Positions 35,568-43,506 of a stretch of DNA of 44,355 nt are shown piece by piece (the stretch's first letter is position 1; each line of letters opens with the position of its first letter). A model generated the notes under the pieces. It was not told the origin of the DNA. It searched no databases and was given only the letters and a program-made list of their open reading frames with translations. The translations under genes were made by a program, and so were the position numbers. Origin of the DNA: a virus; IMG/VR virus record IMGVR_UViG_3300021403_000023, positions 1 to 44,355 of that record; one strand, given 5' to 3'.

Positions 35568-37957
35568 TGGGCGGGAATGGACTCGACATGGGAAACCTTG
35601 CCATCGGGACCGCGTACAATGCGCCGTGGTGCGCTCGCGGCCTTGAGGGCATCCGTGATAGCCTGGGTCTGCGCGGACGCGTGGGCGGTCAAATGCTGCC
35701 CAAGCTGGCCTAGCGCCTGCGTCAACGGCTGCGAATCCTGGCTGACTTGAACTGCTGCCTTGGGCTGCTGTGGCTGGGCGGCCATCTGCATCTTCTGCTG
35801 GCCCTGCGCCAAGGTCATTCCGTGCTGCTCGCGGGCCAGCGCCATCTCGTGATTTGCCTTGGTGACGGTGAGCTCGTGCTCGAGGACCGCCAGTTTGGCT
35901 TCGAGGTCGAACTTCTGTTGCGCCAATGCCGCATCGGCCTGCATCTTGGCCTGCTGATGGGCGGCATCCGTCTGCTGCTTCTTGTCCTGCAATTGACCTT
36001 GCATCTGGATTTCGAGCAGCTTGGGATCTGGGGGCGGCTGAGGTGCCGGAACAGTCGCAGGGTCGGTGAAGAAGTCGTTGAAGTCCTTGCGCCCCGCCAG
36101 CTTGGCGAACTCGACGCCCGAGTTATAGAGGTTCTTGTCCGAGACGATATTTCCCTTGCCGGCCGCCACAGCTTGAGCCTGCAGGTTGATGATGGCCTGC
36201 AATTGCTGCATCTGCTCGGTCTTGCCGCCGGAGCCGAGGCCGACCTGAACAGTCATATCCTCCCGCTTTTTCCAGTCGCGCGGGTCGATCGTGGTCCACT
36301 GATTGCGCAGCTTGACGGTTTGGGCCTGACTGCCATTCTTGCGAATGACAGCATGCAAGAGCAGGAATAGGTCTTTGATGCCCGTCTCCGCGAAGATGCG
36401 GGCAATGAGCTTCATCTTCGCTTGCGAGGCGGAATAGACTTGCGCAGCGGCCGTCGCCGACTGATTCTGGAGGGCTTCTGCATCAATCCCTTGGCTAACG
36501 TGAGATACGCCAGTTCTCCACTCCCGCTGACTATCCATATATTCGATGACCGGAAAGGCCGCAGCAGCGATCGAAGGGACTTCTTGCCAATTAACTCCAC
36601 CTGGCATCTTCGTACGGACAATCCCGCCGGGCCGCGACACCAGCAAGTCGTCAAGCGTGGTATCGGTGGCATGAGTTTCCGAGACCTCGACGCGAGGATT
36701 ATTAGCGAGATAGACATTATCCAGGATGCCCCTCAGAATTGCCGTCTTGACCCGCTGAATGTCCATCACGAGGTCGGCAACAGACCGGCCGAAAAACCGG
36801 TGCGTCACGATGAACGGCGTCATGGCGGCAAACGGAATCACGTCCGTCTGCTCTATGACCTCCTTGCCATCCCGGCGCAGGATTTCGCCCTGATCGCCGC
36901 CAGTTACGACCATGTATAGCGCTGGCTTGTTATTGCCCTCATAGTCCATGCGGACGTAGTGCTCAGTGATCTTGATCTGACGATTGGCTTCGTTGACCCC
37001 CTCGTCACCACCAGCTGCTAAGTGCTCATCAACCGTATCGCGCGACAGCTCCTCGGGATTGGTGAGCATGGCGTAGGTCGGAATGGCCTTGATCTGGTCG
37101 GGGTCATAACCGTCCGCAATCAAGTCCTCTTCGCGCCGAATGACCTCATGGAAGCAATAGCCGCAATCCCGTAGCGAACGGGCAAAGCGGCTGATGCCGA
37201 ACTCTTCCGGCGGTACGCCCTCGACGCAGGCCTTCTGGACCTGGCGCTTGGTGGCGACAGTCACGTCATGAAGCTGTGGGGGCGCAACCGGGCTAGGCGC
37301 GGAAAGACCAGGTTGCGCCCCGCCCCCCATTGCTGGGGTAACTGCCGGGCCACCTGCAGCACTGGGGGGTAACCCTTGCGCAGGCGGCCCTGACATCGCC
37401 GGGGAGGCAGACGCCGGCAACTGCAATTGTGGGGCTGGATGTGCGCTATGGGCTACAATCTCGATATCGGGATTGGCTGCCAGCAGCGCATAGCCATCAT
37501 CGGGAATGTCGTAATAGGTTTCCTCTTCCTGCTCCTCGTGGTCTTCCCACCAGACTTTGACAATGCCGACCTTGGAGAGCAGCGCATCCTTGATGAACGA
37601 ATACAGGACGAGAAACCCAGGATTCTGCTGCATGAACACATGGTTCACATAGTCAGTCTCCTGGACGGCAGCCTGCACATCCTGCGGGCCTACCGGATTG
37701 AACTGCATCACGTCGTCAGAGCCGGCGAATATCTCCATCAGGCTCGGCATGAGCCCTTCGATGGTGTCCGCCACATCGCTCGAGACCGCCTTGGACCGCC
37801 CATCCTGGGGCGGCATATCGCGGTTCATGTCGCCGTTGTAGTAGTCCATTGCCGCGGTGCGCTCGGAAGACAGCTTCGAGGCGCGGACAGCCGCAAGCGC
37901 GTCCATCTTCTCAGCAACCAACATGGTTTTGAGTTCGGACAGCGACTTTTTGGGCAT
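35564..37957 (-). CDS. portal protein, P22-like family
   Basis: 797 aa. Family blocks: RTAAMDYYNGDMNRDMPPQD, SSDVADTIEGLMPSLMEIFA GSDDVMQFNPVGPQD, NVYLANNPRVEVSETHATD, WRTGVSHVSQGIDAEALQNQ SATAA, and a long Gln/Ala/Lys helical C-terminal barrel. It forms the dodecameric DNA gate and binds terminase, scaffold and the adaptor. A proline/alanine-rich segment (about residues 165-235, PPAQGLPPSAAGGPAVTPAM) interrupts the wing domain, unusual for the family, as other blocks are intact. An acidic loop EDHEEQEEETYYDIP precedes it. Start at 37957. Confidence 0.9.
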   Translation of the reverse strand: MPKKSLSELKTMLVAEKMDALAAVRASKLSSERTAAMDYYNGDMNRDMPPQDGRSKAVSSDVADTIEGLMPSLMEIFAGSDDVMQFNPVGPQDVQAAVQETDYVNHVFMQQNPGFLVLYSFIKDALLSKVGIVKVWWEDHEEQEEETYYDIPDDGYALLAANPDIEIVAHSAHPAPQLQLPASASPAMSGPPAQGLPPSAAGGPAVTPAMGGGAQPGLSAPSPVAPPQLHDVTVATKRQVQKACVEGVPPEEFGISRFARSLRDCGYCFHEVIRREEDLIADGYDPDQIKAIPTYAMLTNPEELSRDTVDEHLAAGGDEGVNEANRQIKITEHYVRMDYEGNNKPALYMVVTGGDQGEILRRDGKEVIEQTDVIPFAAMTPFIVTHRFFGRSVADLVMDIQRVKTAILRGILDNVYLANNPRVEVSETHATDTTLDDLLVSRPGGIVRTKMPGGVNWQEVPSIAAAAFPVIEYMDSQREWRTGVSHVSQGIDAEALQNQSATAAAQVYSASQAKMKLIARIFAETGIKDLFLLLHAVIRKNGSQAQTVKLRNQWTTIDPRDWKKREDMTVQVGLGSGGKTEQMQQLQAIINLQAQAVAAGKGNIVSDKNLYNSGVEFAKLAGRKDFNDFFTDPATVPAPQPPPDPKLLEIQMQGQLQDKKQQTDAAHQQAKMQADAALAQQKFDLEAKLAVLEHELTVTKANHEMALAREQHGMTLAQGQQKMQMAAQPQQPKAAVQVSQDSQPLTQALGQLGQHLTAHASAQTQAITDALKAASAPRRIVRGPDGKVSHVESIPAQ

Positions 37958-37963
37958 GGGCTA

Positions 37964-38437
37964 TTACGAACTGGAGCTTCCGTCTAAAGGGCCATTCGAT
38001 AACCGATCAATAACGGCTACCGACTCGTCAATGCCCTTGCCAATCGCATCGTAATAGGCGTGATGCTTCTGCATGGCTGTCTCACGCTTGCGCTCGGCTG
38101 CGACGATCTTCTCGGATAACGCATCGAGGCTATCGCCAGTGGCCTTGGTGAAGTCCTGCGCACGCTCCGTCAATGCGTTCAGCTTGCCAAGCAGGCTCAT
38201 GGGAGCAGGCTTGCCGGTGTGAGCGACAATGAGATCATGGGCCACCTGAATTGCGCGGGTATGCGGGTCGCTGGCGAATGGAGCACTGACGAACGCAAAT
38301 GGCGTACCGTCAGCGTGCCAGCCGGTGAACTTTAGAACTTGCTCGTTGTTATCTACGTAGCTCAGGCCGGCCGTGTGGAGCTTGAGCCTGCCTTGGCCAG
38401 CGGCTTCGAACAGCGTGGAGATGTTATCGATGCCCAC
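37964..38437 (-). CDS. unknown protein between terminase and portal
   Basis: 157 aa. The first 75 residues are alpha/beta (GRLKLHTAGLSYVDNNEQVL KFTGWHADGTPFAFV). The rest is a long charged helix (RAQDFTKATGDSLDALSEKI VAAERKRETAMQKHHAYYDA) with a Ser-rich tail. Position suggests a packaging or head-assembly accessory; I do not recognise the family. Confidence 0.65.
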   Translation of the reverse strand: MGIDNISTLFEAAGQGRLKLHTAGLSYVDNNEQVLKFTGWHADGTPFAFVSAPFASDPHTRAIQVAHDLIVAHTGKPAPMSLLGKLNALTERAQDFTKATGDSLDALSEKIVAAERKRETAMQKHHAYYDAIGKGIDESVAVIDRLSNGPLDGSSSS

Positions 38438-38443
38438 ATTGGA

Positions 38444-39133
38444 TCATCCAGCAACGCGCCCATTCGTAGCACGCTGCTTTGCTTTGTTTATTTCAAGGTT
38501 CTGGAACCTATTCCAGATCTTGCCTAGAGCATCTTTGCCAGATGTGGTACTTCGTCCCGTAAATTCCTTCGCCACATCTTTCAGCTGCGAAACAGGTAAG
38601 TCCTTTATCTGGTCAAAAGCGCTCGGGAATGCCTGTGAATCCTGAAGATGACCCAAAAGAAAGTCGCTGACCTCTTGCGGAGATTTGTTAGTGAAGTCCA
38701 TGGGAGCGACCGCAGGAGCGCCGGCAGTCTGTTGGGGCGTCTGAATATTCTGCTTTGCCAGAAGATAGTCGTTATATGTCTTATTCGCATATTTCTGACT
38801 GCTGAAATTCTCATTCACATGCGCGAGAACATCGGCATCGCTTAAGCCGTTCGTTCTAGCAAACTGCGCTAAGAGCAGAGGGTCGTCCTTTAGAAACAGG
38901 CTCCTCATCGCTTGCTTAATAGCAACAGGGGCCATTGCCGGGGCGCCTGCCGTCTGGCCCCCGATATTGGGCGTATGCTCATATCCCCCAGGATTTGAAT
39001 ACGCAGGCGTCATCGGATTGAACGGCTTGAAGTTAGCAACAGGCTGAGGAGGAAACCATGGCGCTGGTTGAGATGGGATTGGCGTTGCCGATTGTCCATC
39101 ACCTTGCGGGAAAAAGAATGGCAATGGCATCAT
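38444..39133 (-). CDS. Pro-rich protein coupled to the terminase gene
   Basis: 229 aa; its ATGATG overlaps the terminase stop. N-terminal 70 residues are Pro/Gln/Asn-rich and disordered (SQPAPWFPPQPVANFKPFNP). Then come two similar segments, each introduced by TAGAPAMAP/TAGAPAVAP (residues about 60-70 and 135-145), leading to short helical domains: DDPLLLAQFARTNGLSDADV and NKSPQEVSDFLLGHLQDSQA. The internal reuse suggests a duplication. No family recognised; a structural or packaging accessory is possible. Confidence 0.6.
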   Translation of the reverse strand: MMPLPFFFPQGDGQSATPIPSQPAPWFPPQPVANFKPFNPMTPAYSNPGGYEHTPNIGGQTAGAPAMAPVAIKQAMRSLFLKDDPLLLAQFARTNGLSDADVLAHVNENFSSQKYANKTYNDYLLAKQNIQTPQQTAGAPAVAPMDFTNKSPQEVSDFLLGHLQDSQAFPSAFDQIKDLPVSQLKDVAKEFTGRSTTSGKDALGKIWNRFQNLEINKAKQRATNGRVAG

Positions 39134-40407
39134 GCGTTCCCGAGCGCGGGATATTTGATAGTCCGATTAAAGCCAGGCCCGCCGCCGCGCCTGTCCAGCG
39201 TCATCGCGAGGTAACGGAATGAATCAGCCGGATGGCTGGTCCAGTCATGAACCGGAGACGGCCGCAGGACTTGCAGCTTTCCGTCATAATCCGCGCGGTA
39301 TAGTTTGAGGGCGTCAATTCCTCGGGCGCACTTAGCTGCATCAAACCAGCAGCGCGGCAGGAACATCCTAACGGCATTGATGCCATCTTCCACCCGATGC
39401 AATGGCGCGACCGTGATGTTCCTCAGCCCAAGGCTTTCCAGAACTTCCAGGCGGCTTTTGCCCGTTCCCAACTCCTTAGCTTGGGCGTCGTGCGGAACAA
39501 TGTGGCCACCGTAGAGATATGGCCGTGCGTTGATCTCTCTGACGTAATGTCCAAGATCGGCCCCGGTAGCTTCGTAATAGTCGAGTATCCTAACCTCTCG
39601 ACCAATGACTTGCGACCACCAAATGGCAGTGGCGTCTCGGATGCCCAAGTCCCAAGACGTCCAGACGAGAGATGCAGGGTCATAAGCCACTCCAGTAATG
39701 CGGCTGTCACGCTCAGCCTGAGCCATCAGCTTGCCGTAGTAGGCGCCAATAATGGCTGCCTCAAACGAACATTCCATCTCCTGATCGTACTCTTCCGGCG
39801 TCAAATCACGTCGGACGGCTTCAAGCTCGTCGGGCGGAACTAATCCCGTCTCCGATGCTTTTAGAACCAGAGAGTACCAATCAGGATCGGCTAACGCTTT
39901 CTTGTGGATATCATAGAAGGCGTTGCGCCCTTTTGGCGTGCCGATGAATGTGGCCTTGCCTCGACGGTCGCTAAGAGCCGGACGTATGACTTGAGGCCAC
40001 AGGGCTGGATCGTGCTGTGCAGGCTCGTCGAGCACCACGTCATCAAGGTATATGCCACGTAAGGCATCGATATTATCTGCGCCGTGCAGTCTGACCTGGC
40101 CGCCATTATGGTAGTCAACTCGCAGCTCTGCCTCGTTGATCGAGGCTCCAAGCTCGAGCAACGGGCCTGCAGCAGCCTTGAGATAATCCCAAGCGATGGT
40201 TTTAGCCTGGTTGCGCAATGGCGCAATATAGGCGCTCCTGTGCCTCAACTTCGTGGATCGCAGCGCGGAATCCTGCAAATCGTTAATCGTCGCTACTGTC
40301 TTGCCCGCCCTGCGATGGGCGACAATGCAGGCGAAACGCTGTGTGCGGCGGTGATAGGCTTCAAACTGAGGACGGGCGACGTAATCAAGCCGGATTATCC
40401 GATCCAT
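39130..40407 (-). CDS. terL: terminase large subunit
   Basis: 425 aa from MDRIIRL at 40407; ATGs at 40413 and 40434 are alternatives and all overlap the small-subunit gene. The ATPase has Walker A AHRRAGKT (residues 30-37) and Walker B IYLDDVVLDE (D127-E128). A nuclease domain follows, with WTSWDLGIRDATAIWW carrying the first catalytic aspartate and the late VHDWTSHPADSFRYLAM block. It packages DNA through the portal. The P22-type order terS-terL-accessory-portal is preserved. Which packaging mode (headful or cos) it uses cannot be read directly. Confidence 0.93.
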   Translation of the reverse strand: MDRIIRLDYVARPQFEAYHRRTQRFACIVAHRRAGKTVATINDLQDSALRSTKLRHRSAYIAPLRNQAKTIAWDYLKAAAGPLLELGASINEAELRVDYHNGGQVRLHGADNIDALRGIYLDDVVLDEPAQHDPALWPQVIRPALSDRRGKATFIGTPKGRNAFYDIHKKALADPDWYSLVLKASETGLVPPDELEAVRRDLTPEEYDQEMECSFEAAIIGAYYGKLMAQAERDSRITGVAYDPASLVWTSWDLGIRDATAIWWSQVIGREVRILDYYEATGADLGHYVREINARPYLYGGHIVPHDAQAKELGTGKSRLEVLESLGLRNITVAPLHRVEDGINAVRMFLPRCWFDAAKCARGIDALKLYRADYDGKLQVLRPSPVHDWTSHPADSFRYLAMTLDRRGGGPGFNRTIKYPALGNA

Positions 40408-40663
40408 CCCCATCCCGGATAACCCCTGTGACAATCATTCCAACCGGCGGGTGATCGTCATCGCCTACAATCGCCTGCGGGACTTTGCCATCCACCCGAT
40501 CGCCAAATTCCTTCATTGCGCCACCATCCCCGCTAGCGGCAGCAGCGCATAATCTCGCAGCGATTTGGTCGAGCAGATCGGGATGAAGTTCCAATTGACG
40601 TATGATGGCAGCGCGAAATCTCTTATCCTTGTTCTGCGAACCTATAGGGCGTCCACCAGGCAT
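40385..40663 (-). CDS. terS: terminase small subunit-like protein
   Basis: 92 aa. GGRPIGSQNKDKRFRAAIIR, then LELHPDLLDQIAARLCAAAA, and FGDRVDGKVPQAIVGDDDHP form the layout of short phage proteins (GRPxGSxNK start, DRxDGKxxQ end) encoded just before terL and taken to recognise DNA or regulate the large subunit. It overlaps terL by 23 bases. The upstream sequence is A/T-rich with no good ribosome site, so initiation may be weak. Short for a full small terminase, so I rate the role lower than terL. Confidence 0.7.
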   Translation of the reverse strand: MPGGRPIGSQNKDKRFRAAIIRQLELHPDLLDQIAARLCAAAASGDGGAMKEFGDRVDGKVPQAIVGDDDHPPVGMIVTGVIRDGDGSDNPA

Positions 40664-40695
40664 AATTTTTAACTCATAAATATATGAACTAATTC

Positions 40696-40938
40696 CTATT
40701 TCGACGCAGCGTCAGCCAGCTCTTGGGCTGCCTTGCGAGCCGCCACTGTCCACTTCTCTTTCAATTCCGCGGTATTCTTGGATACCTCTGCCTGCTGCTG
40801 CTCAAGCTTGAGTTCCTGCGGCAGCAATTGCGCCATGGCATGGCAGAGATGGCCGAGGGTATGCTGAATCTCGGTGACATTGCCCGATGCATCCAGACCA
40901 TTCAGGTGATGATCTCCGCGGGCTTTCCAGTCAATCAT
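40696..40938 (-). CDS. small helical protein before terS
   Basis: 80 aa; the start has an AGAGGTGA site. IDWKARGDHHLNGLDASGNV leads to a helix with QELKLEQQQAEVSKNTAELK EKWTVAARKAAQELADA, a probable coiled coil. It precedes the terminase genes and may be a packaging accessory. No family recognised. Confidence 0.65.
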   Translation of the reverse strand: MIDWKARGDHHLNGLDASGNVTEIQHTLGHLCHAMAQLLPQELKLEQQQAEVSKNTAELKEKWTVAARKAAQELADAASK

Positions 40939-40941
40939 ATG

Positions 40942-41019
40942 TCACCTCTCGTAGGCGCATATCGCAATAATGAGTGCGATTACTGCAACTACCATTGAGA
41001 ACGCCTCATAACCCGTCAT
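40942..41019 (-). CDS. 25-aa membrane peptide
   Basis: MTGYEAFSMVVAVIALIIAI CAYER: a single membrane helix with an acidic-polar start and charged end. The ATG at 41019 overlaps the previous stop, and the following gene's ribosome site lies inside its last codons. Coupling on both sides supports it in spite of its size. Function unknown. Confidence 0.55.
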   Translation of the reverse strand: MTGYEAFSMVVAVIALIIAICAYER

Positions 41020-41210
41020 TTCATGCCCCTGCGACTGTCGGCGCTGTGAGAGCGCCCAGCGAGCTTGTGGCCTTGACCATGGCGATATCCCTTCTCGCCA
41101 GCTTCCGAATAAGCAATAGCTATGGCTTGGCGCTGAGGCTTGCCAGCTGCCATCTCGGTCTTGATGTTCTGGCTCATTGCTGCCCGGCCGCCACCTTTAA
41201 TCAATGGCAT
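41016..41210 (-). CDS. conserved small phage protein (MPLIKG family)
   Basis: 64 aa from the ATG at 41210, which overlaps the end of the upstream gene. MPLIKGGGRAAMSQNIKTEM, then AAGKPQRQAIAIAYSEAGEK matches a very common phage family (MPLIKG...ISxNIKxEMxAGKPQKQAVAIAL). Its function is unproven. The C-terminus is basic and polar. Longer frame to 41243 not used. Confidence 0.85.
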   Translation of the reverse strand: MPLIKGGGRAAMSQNIKTEMAAGKPQRQAIAIAYSEAGEKGYRHGQGHKLAGRSHSADSRRGMK

Positions 41211-41382
41211 CTTTCCTCCAATCGCAGCCGTAAGCGTCGTCAAGACATTCGCGAACCAGCCGCGCTATTTCCTGCATCTGTTCCTCGGAGACGCGGCCCC
41301 AAGCCAATATCGTCAGTTGACGAACGCCATCGTCCGTTGCCGCGGTCGAAACACGAAAATCGACTTTGGGCCAGCGTGGCAT
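41197..41382 (-). CDS. 61-aa small phage protein
   Basis: The ATG at 41382 is two bases after the upstream stop. PRWPKVDFRVSTAATDDGVR QLTILAWGR is beta-like, followed by an acidic helix (SEEQMQEIARLVRECLDDAY). It resembles a small ferredoxin-like alpha/beta unit. Overlaps the next gene by 14 bases. Function unknown. Confidence 0.65.
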   Translation of the reverse strand: MPRWPKVDFRVSTAATDDGVRQLTILAWGRVSEEQMQEIARLVRECLDDAYGCDWRKDAID

Positions 41383-41384
41383 GG

Positions 41385-41549
41385 CTACTTCTTCGGCAAC
41401 CGCTTGGCATAGTCGCTGTTGCGCTCGATATCGCTATCGGACTGCTCCCGTTTGGCAGCGCGATAGTTGCCCGACTCATCAATGCGCGGATCGGGATTGA
41501 GTTTCACGTCATTGCCAGCATAGGGGCCAACGCCCTTTTCCTTACCCAT
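41385..41549 (-). CDS. 54-aa polar small protein
   Basis: The ATG at 41549 opens MGKEKGVGPYAGNDVKLNPD, then PRIDESGNYRAAKREQSDSD, ending YAKRLPKK. It is highly charged and probably disordered. The reading frame is clean and ends two bases before the next start. Similar KEKGVGP-type peptides are not known to me. Confidence 0.6.
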   Translation of the reverse strand: MGKEKGVGPYAGNDVKLNPDPRIDESGNYRAAKREQSDSDIERNSDYAKRLPKK

Positions 41550-41575
41550 GGCCTAATCCTCTAATTTGGCGCGGG

Positions 41576-41680
41576 CTAACCAGGTCGCTCTGCGCCCCAG
41601 TTTGAGCTCTTGCGGCGCCCCCGCGCAGCGCCACCGTATCCCATCCTTAAGCCGTTGCGCTGATCCTGCGCGTCCCGCAT
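41576..41680 (-). CDS. possible 34-aa basic peptide
   Basis: A short leftward frame (MRDAQDQRNGLRMGYGGAAR, then GRRKSSNWGAERPG) in the 189-bp gap before the 41549 gene. No ribosome site precedes the ATG; a second ATG at 41644 has AAGG just before it. Composition is coding-like but this is weak evidence. Confidence 0.3.
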   Translation of the reverse strand: MRDAQDQRNGLRMGYGGAARGRRKSSNWGAERPG

Positions 41681-41697
41681 TTGGGGACAACGGCAAA

Positions 41698-41721
41698 GCC
41701 GGGTGAATGGGACACCCCGGC
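41698..41721 (-). terminator. weak hairpin after the 41739 gene
   Basis: GCCGGG (41698-41703) pairs with CCCGGC (41716-41721) around 12 bases. In the leftward direction only TTTG follows, so it is at best a partial terminator. Confidence 0.35.
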
Positions 41722-41738
41722 TATTCGCATTCCAAACT

Positions 41739-41963
41739 TTAATCCTTCAAAGGATGCCTGCCGAGGTCGCGGCGACTGTCGGCATGATGAAGCTTGGCCT
41801 CCGACCTGGCGCGAATGTGGGCGCGCTCGCTGGCCGGGGCCTTGTTGATGAGCATCAGGGCAGCGCGAGCACGCGTCTTGTCCTCAACCGGGAAACTGCG
41901 GCCCTTGCCGGCGAAATCCTTGGCTGGGATCTTGGAACGAGCCTTGGCAGTCAGTCGAGCCAT
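41739..41963 (-). CDS. conserved small phage protein (KIPAKDFAGKGRSFP type)
   Basis: 74 aa from the ATG at 41963. MARLTAKARSKIPAKDFAGK, then GRSFPVEDKTRARAALMLIN is a sequence seen in many phage genomes, often as part of larger structural proteins; its function is not established. The rest is helical and basic (SERAHIRARSEAKLHHADSR). The start to 42062 is rejected as it would read through the hairpin at 41984. Confidence 0.75.
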   Translation of the reverse strand: MARLTAKARSKIPAKDFAGKGRSFPVEDKTRARAALMLINKAPASERAHIRARSEAKLHHADSRRDLGRHPLKD

Positions 41964-41983
41964 GGGAAACCCAAAATGCAAAG

Positions 41984-42007
41984 CGCCCAGCAAGCCAGCC
42001 GGGCGCA
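41984..42007 (-). terminator. terminator-like hairpin after the 42013 gene
   Basis: GCGCCC (41984-41989) pairs with GGGCGC (42002-42007) around a 12-base loop. In the leftward direction TTTGCATTTTGGG follows. A moderately T-rich tail makes this a possible attenuating terminator between early and late parts of the leftward operon. Confidence 0.45.
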
Positions 42008-42012
42008 GTGAT

Positions 42013-42561
42013 TCACGACATGATTCGTTTAGGCATTTTCCTGTTTTCATTGTCAAGCCCATAGTGACGAATCAGTGCGTCAAGGCCTGATTTGAGATGT
42101 TCGATATCCCCTCTGGGACAGGCATGACCATGAACAGCCACCTGGGCAACCGCACGAGCTGCGCGCTGGCCTGCGTCGAATACTGCCCCGTAAGCCGCGT
42201 CATAGCGCTGCTTGCGGCGCCGGCATTCACAAGGCTCACAATTGCGCTCGCCCTTGCAGGCGAAGCCCCTGGAGCCCGTAAAGCCTTCCATGGGCACGCC
42301 AATCACTACCCGATATTCAGCCACCGTGATGACATAGCGCTGGCCGGCTTGGTACTGAAGCTCGGATATTATGCCGATGAGGCACAATCCCCCCAACGGC
42401 GTGGCGGCCTTCTCGTTCAGCCGCTTATCCTCCGGTAGCCAGTTGCGGTGCGGCTGACGGGCCATAAGCTCGTCATCCGATATGCGTCGGACGTTCTGCC
42501 TTCCGGGGACGTAACCGCGGAATTTGCGCTTACGCCCCACCCTTGCCATCGTGATTTGCAT
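42013..42561 (-). CDS. cysteine-rich phage protein, possible late regulator
   Basis: 182 aa (start 42561; ATG at 42549 is an alternative). Basic opening ARVGRKRKFRGYVPGRQNVR, then GLCLIGIISELQYQAGQRYV. A cysteine cluster (CKGERNCEPCECRRRKQRYD, about residues 120-139) looks like a metal knuckle. The C-terminal helices (GDIEHLKSGLDALIRHYGLD) resemble the end of small antiterminators and replication accessory proteins. Position before the terminase module would suit a late gene activator (Q-like), which is inference; a hairpin follows its stop. Confidence 0.6.
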   Translation of the reverse strand: MQITMARVGRKRKFRGYVPGRQNVRRISDDELMARQPHRNWLPEDKRLNEKAATPLGGLCLIGIISELQYQAGQRYVITVAEYRVVIGVPMEGFTGSRGFACKGERNCEPCECRRRKQRYDAAYGAVFDAGQRAARAVAQVAVHGHACPRGDIEHLKSGLDALIRHYGLDNENRKMPKRIMS

Positions 42562-42573
42562 TTTTGCCCCTTG

Positions 42574-42807
42574 TCATCCGATGACATCCCACAATGTCTC
42601 GCTCGGTCCGTTCACCCGGCTGTTGCCCACATCACCGACCTGGCGCGAGCGGTTGCCGTGCTCGTCCTTGGTCCATGGCGTCGAGGAGCAATAGGCTTGC
42701 GGCGTGGCTTGGGCGAACCTCTTGAGTGCAAGGCGCTCCCGCTTGCGTTCCGCCTGCTCACGCCATCTCTGACGGCGCTTCTGCAGGCTGTCCCATGTGA
42801 GCGTCAT
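42574..42807 (-). CDS. small basic helical protein
   Basis: 77 aa; the ATG at 42807 overlaps the previous stop. MTLTWDSLQKRRQRWREQAE RKRERLALKRFAQ is a very basic helix, then a polar tail (KDEHGNRSRQVGDVGNSRVN). Possibly nucleic-acid binding. The longer frame to 42912 shadows its neighbour. Confidence 0.65.
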   Translation of the reverse strand: MTLTWDSLQKRRQRWREQAERKRERLALKRFAQATPQAYCSSTPWTKDEHGNRSRQVGDVGNSRVNGPSETLWDVIG

Positions 42808-43007
42808 CCGTTCTCTCCTGGTGCTTCGACCCGCTGGCATCCCACCGCCAGCCCAATGCCGCCGAGCTTCTGCGCGTCCTGATCCATCCAGTCCTTCGCA
42901 GCCGCAAGGCATTCCTCGATGGTCTTGACCTGCCGGCTTGAGGACAAATCCTGTTGGCCTTCCGGGGTGACCAGGACAACCGTGAGCATGATGACCCAGG
43001 CCGTCAT
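42804..43007 (-). CDS. 67-aa protein with N-terminal hydrophobic segment
   Basis: MTAWVIMLTVVLVTPEGQQD: a short hydrophobic start of 13 residues (weak signal or beta-strand) then SSSRQVKTIEECLAAAKDWM, a charged helix, and VGCQRVEAPGENG. The pair of cysteines (about 33 and 57) could form a disulfide if it is exported. The pattern resembles small exported phage proteins with LVLxTxxGQ starts. Coupled on both sides. Confidence 0.65.
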   Translation of the reverse strand: MTAWVIMLTVVLVTPEGQQDLSSSRQVKTIEECLAAAKDWMDQDAQKLGGIGLAVGCQRVEAPGENG

Positions 43008-43087
43008 AGCGGCTCGTCCTGATAGACGAGGACCGCGAAGCAGACGGCCCAGAAGAAGCAGGGACCCCAGAAAAAGATCGGCATCAT
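43004..43087 (-). CDS. 27-aa aromatic membrane peptide
   Basis: MMPIFFWGPCFFWAVCFAVL VYQDEPL: one hydrophobic, Phe/Trp/Cys-rich helix with an acidic end. The ATGATG at 43087 overlaps the previous stop and its TGA overlaps the next ATG. It is the second such tiny coupled membrane peptide in the leftward operon. Function unknown. Confidence 0.55.
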   Translation of the reverse strand: MMPIFFWGPCFFWAVCFAVLVYQDEPL

Positions 43088-43506
43088 GCCACTGCCTCCT
43101 CTACCGGCGGCCATTGCGTCTCGAACCACCAGCCATTCGCTGCTTTGGACCGGGGTGCGCTCAGCCCACGAACGCGCCTCAAATAGGCGTCCCAGGCATC
43201 CATTTCGGGGGTGCCGTCGGCGACAAAAATTTTTGTGGGAACTGAAACCGGCGCAGTATCTTCGGGTTTATCAACTGTGCGGCTCAGGACATCGCCCCAA
43301 CGACCAGCACGAAGCCATCCAGCAGGCAGTTTCACGTACTGCATTTCCTTGCCGATGCACTCGAACGCATATTGCCGAGCTGCGTTGACGATCGTAGCCG
43401 ACGACACGAGCCTGATTGCTTGGCGATATGCCTTCTGCGCATCGATCTTGCCCACATGGCGCGGATAGACTTTCCAGAAATCCTCGAACCCCTCTAGCTC
43501 ATCCAT
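43084..43506 (-). CDS. replication-initiator C-terminal-like protein (DnaT/DUF1376-associated type)
   Basis: 140 aa from the ATG at 43506, which has a GGAGG site 7 bases upstream; the frame is open to 43818 but the added part lacks coding character. EGFEDFWKVYPRHVGKIDAQ, then KAYRQAIRLVSSATIVNAAR QYAFE, and YVKLPAGWLRAGRWGDVL is the module found at the C-terminus of many phage replication initiator or primosome-like proteins (FxxFWxxYPRKxGKxxA...PxxWLxxxRW). The C-terminal 45 residues are extra. Here it stands alone, so an initiator N-domain is missing or encoded elsewhere. It probably recruits the host helicase, by analogy. Confidence 0.75.
   Translation of the reverse strand: MDELEGFEDFWKVYPRHVGKIDAQKAYRQAIRLVSSATIVNAARQYAFECIGKEMQYVKLPAGWLRAGRWGDVLSRTVDKPEDTAPVSVPTKIFVADGTPEMDAWDAYLRRVRGLSAPRSKAANGWWFETQWPPVEEAVA

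Noticed and set aside
35747-36370. Plus-strand 207-codon Leu-rich ORF opposite the portal C-terminus
   Set aside because: The leucines come from antisense reading of Gln/Ala/Lys helical repeats in the portal; not a membrane protein.
37427-37987. Plus-strand 186-codon ORF opposite the portal N-terminus
   Set aside because: Overlaps a highly conserved coding region antisense and lacks any motif or start signal.
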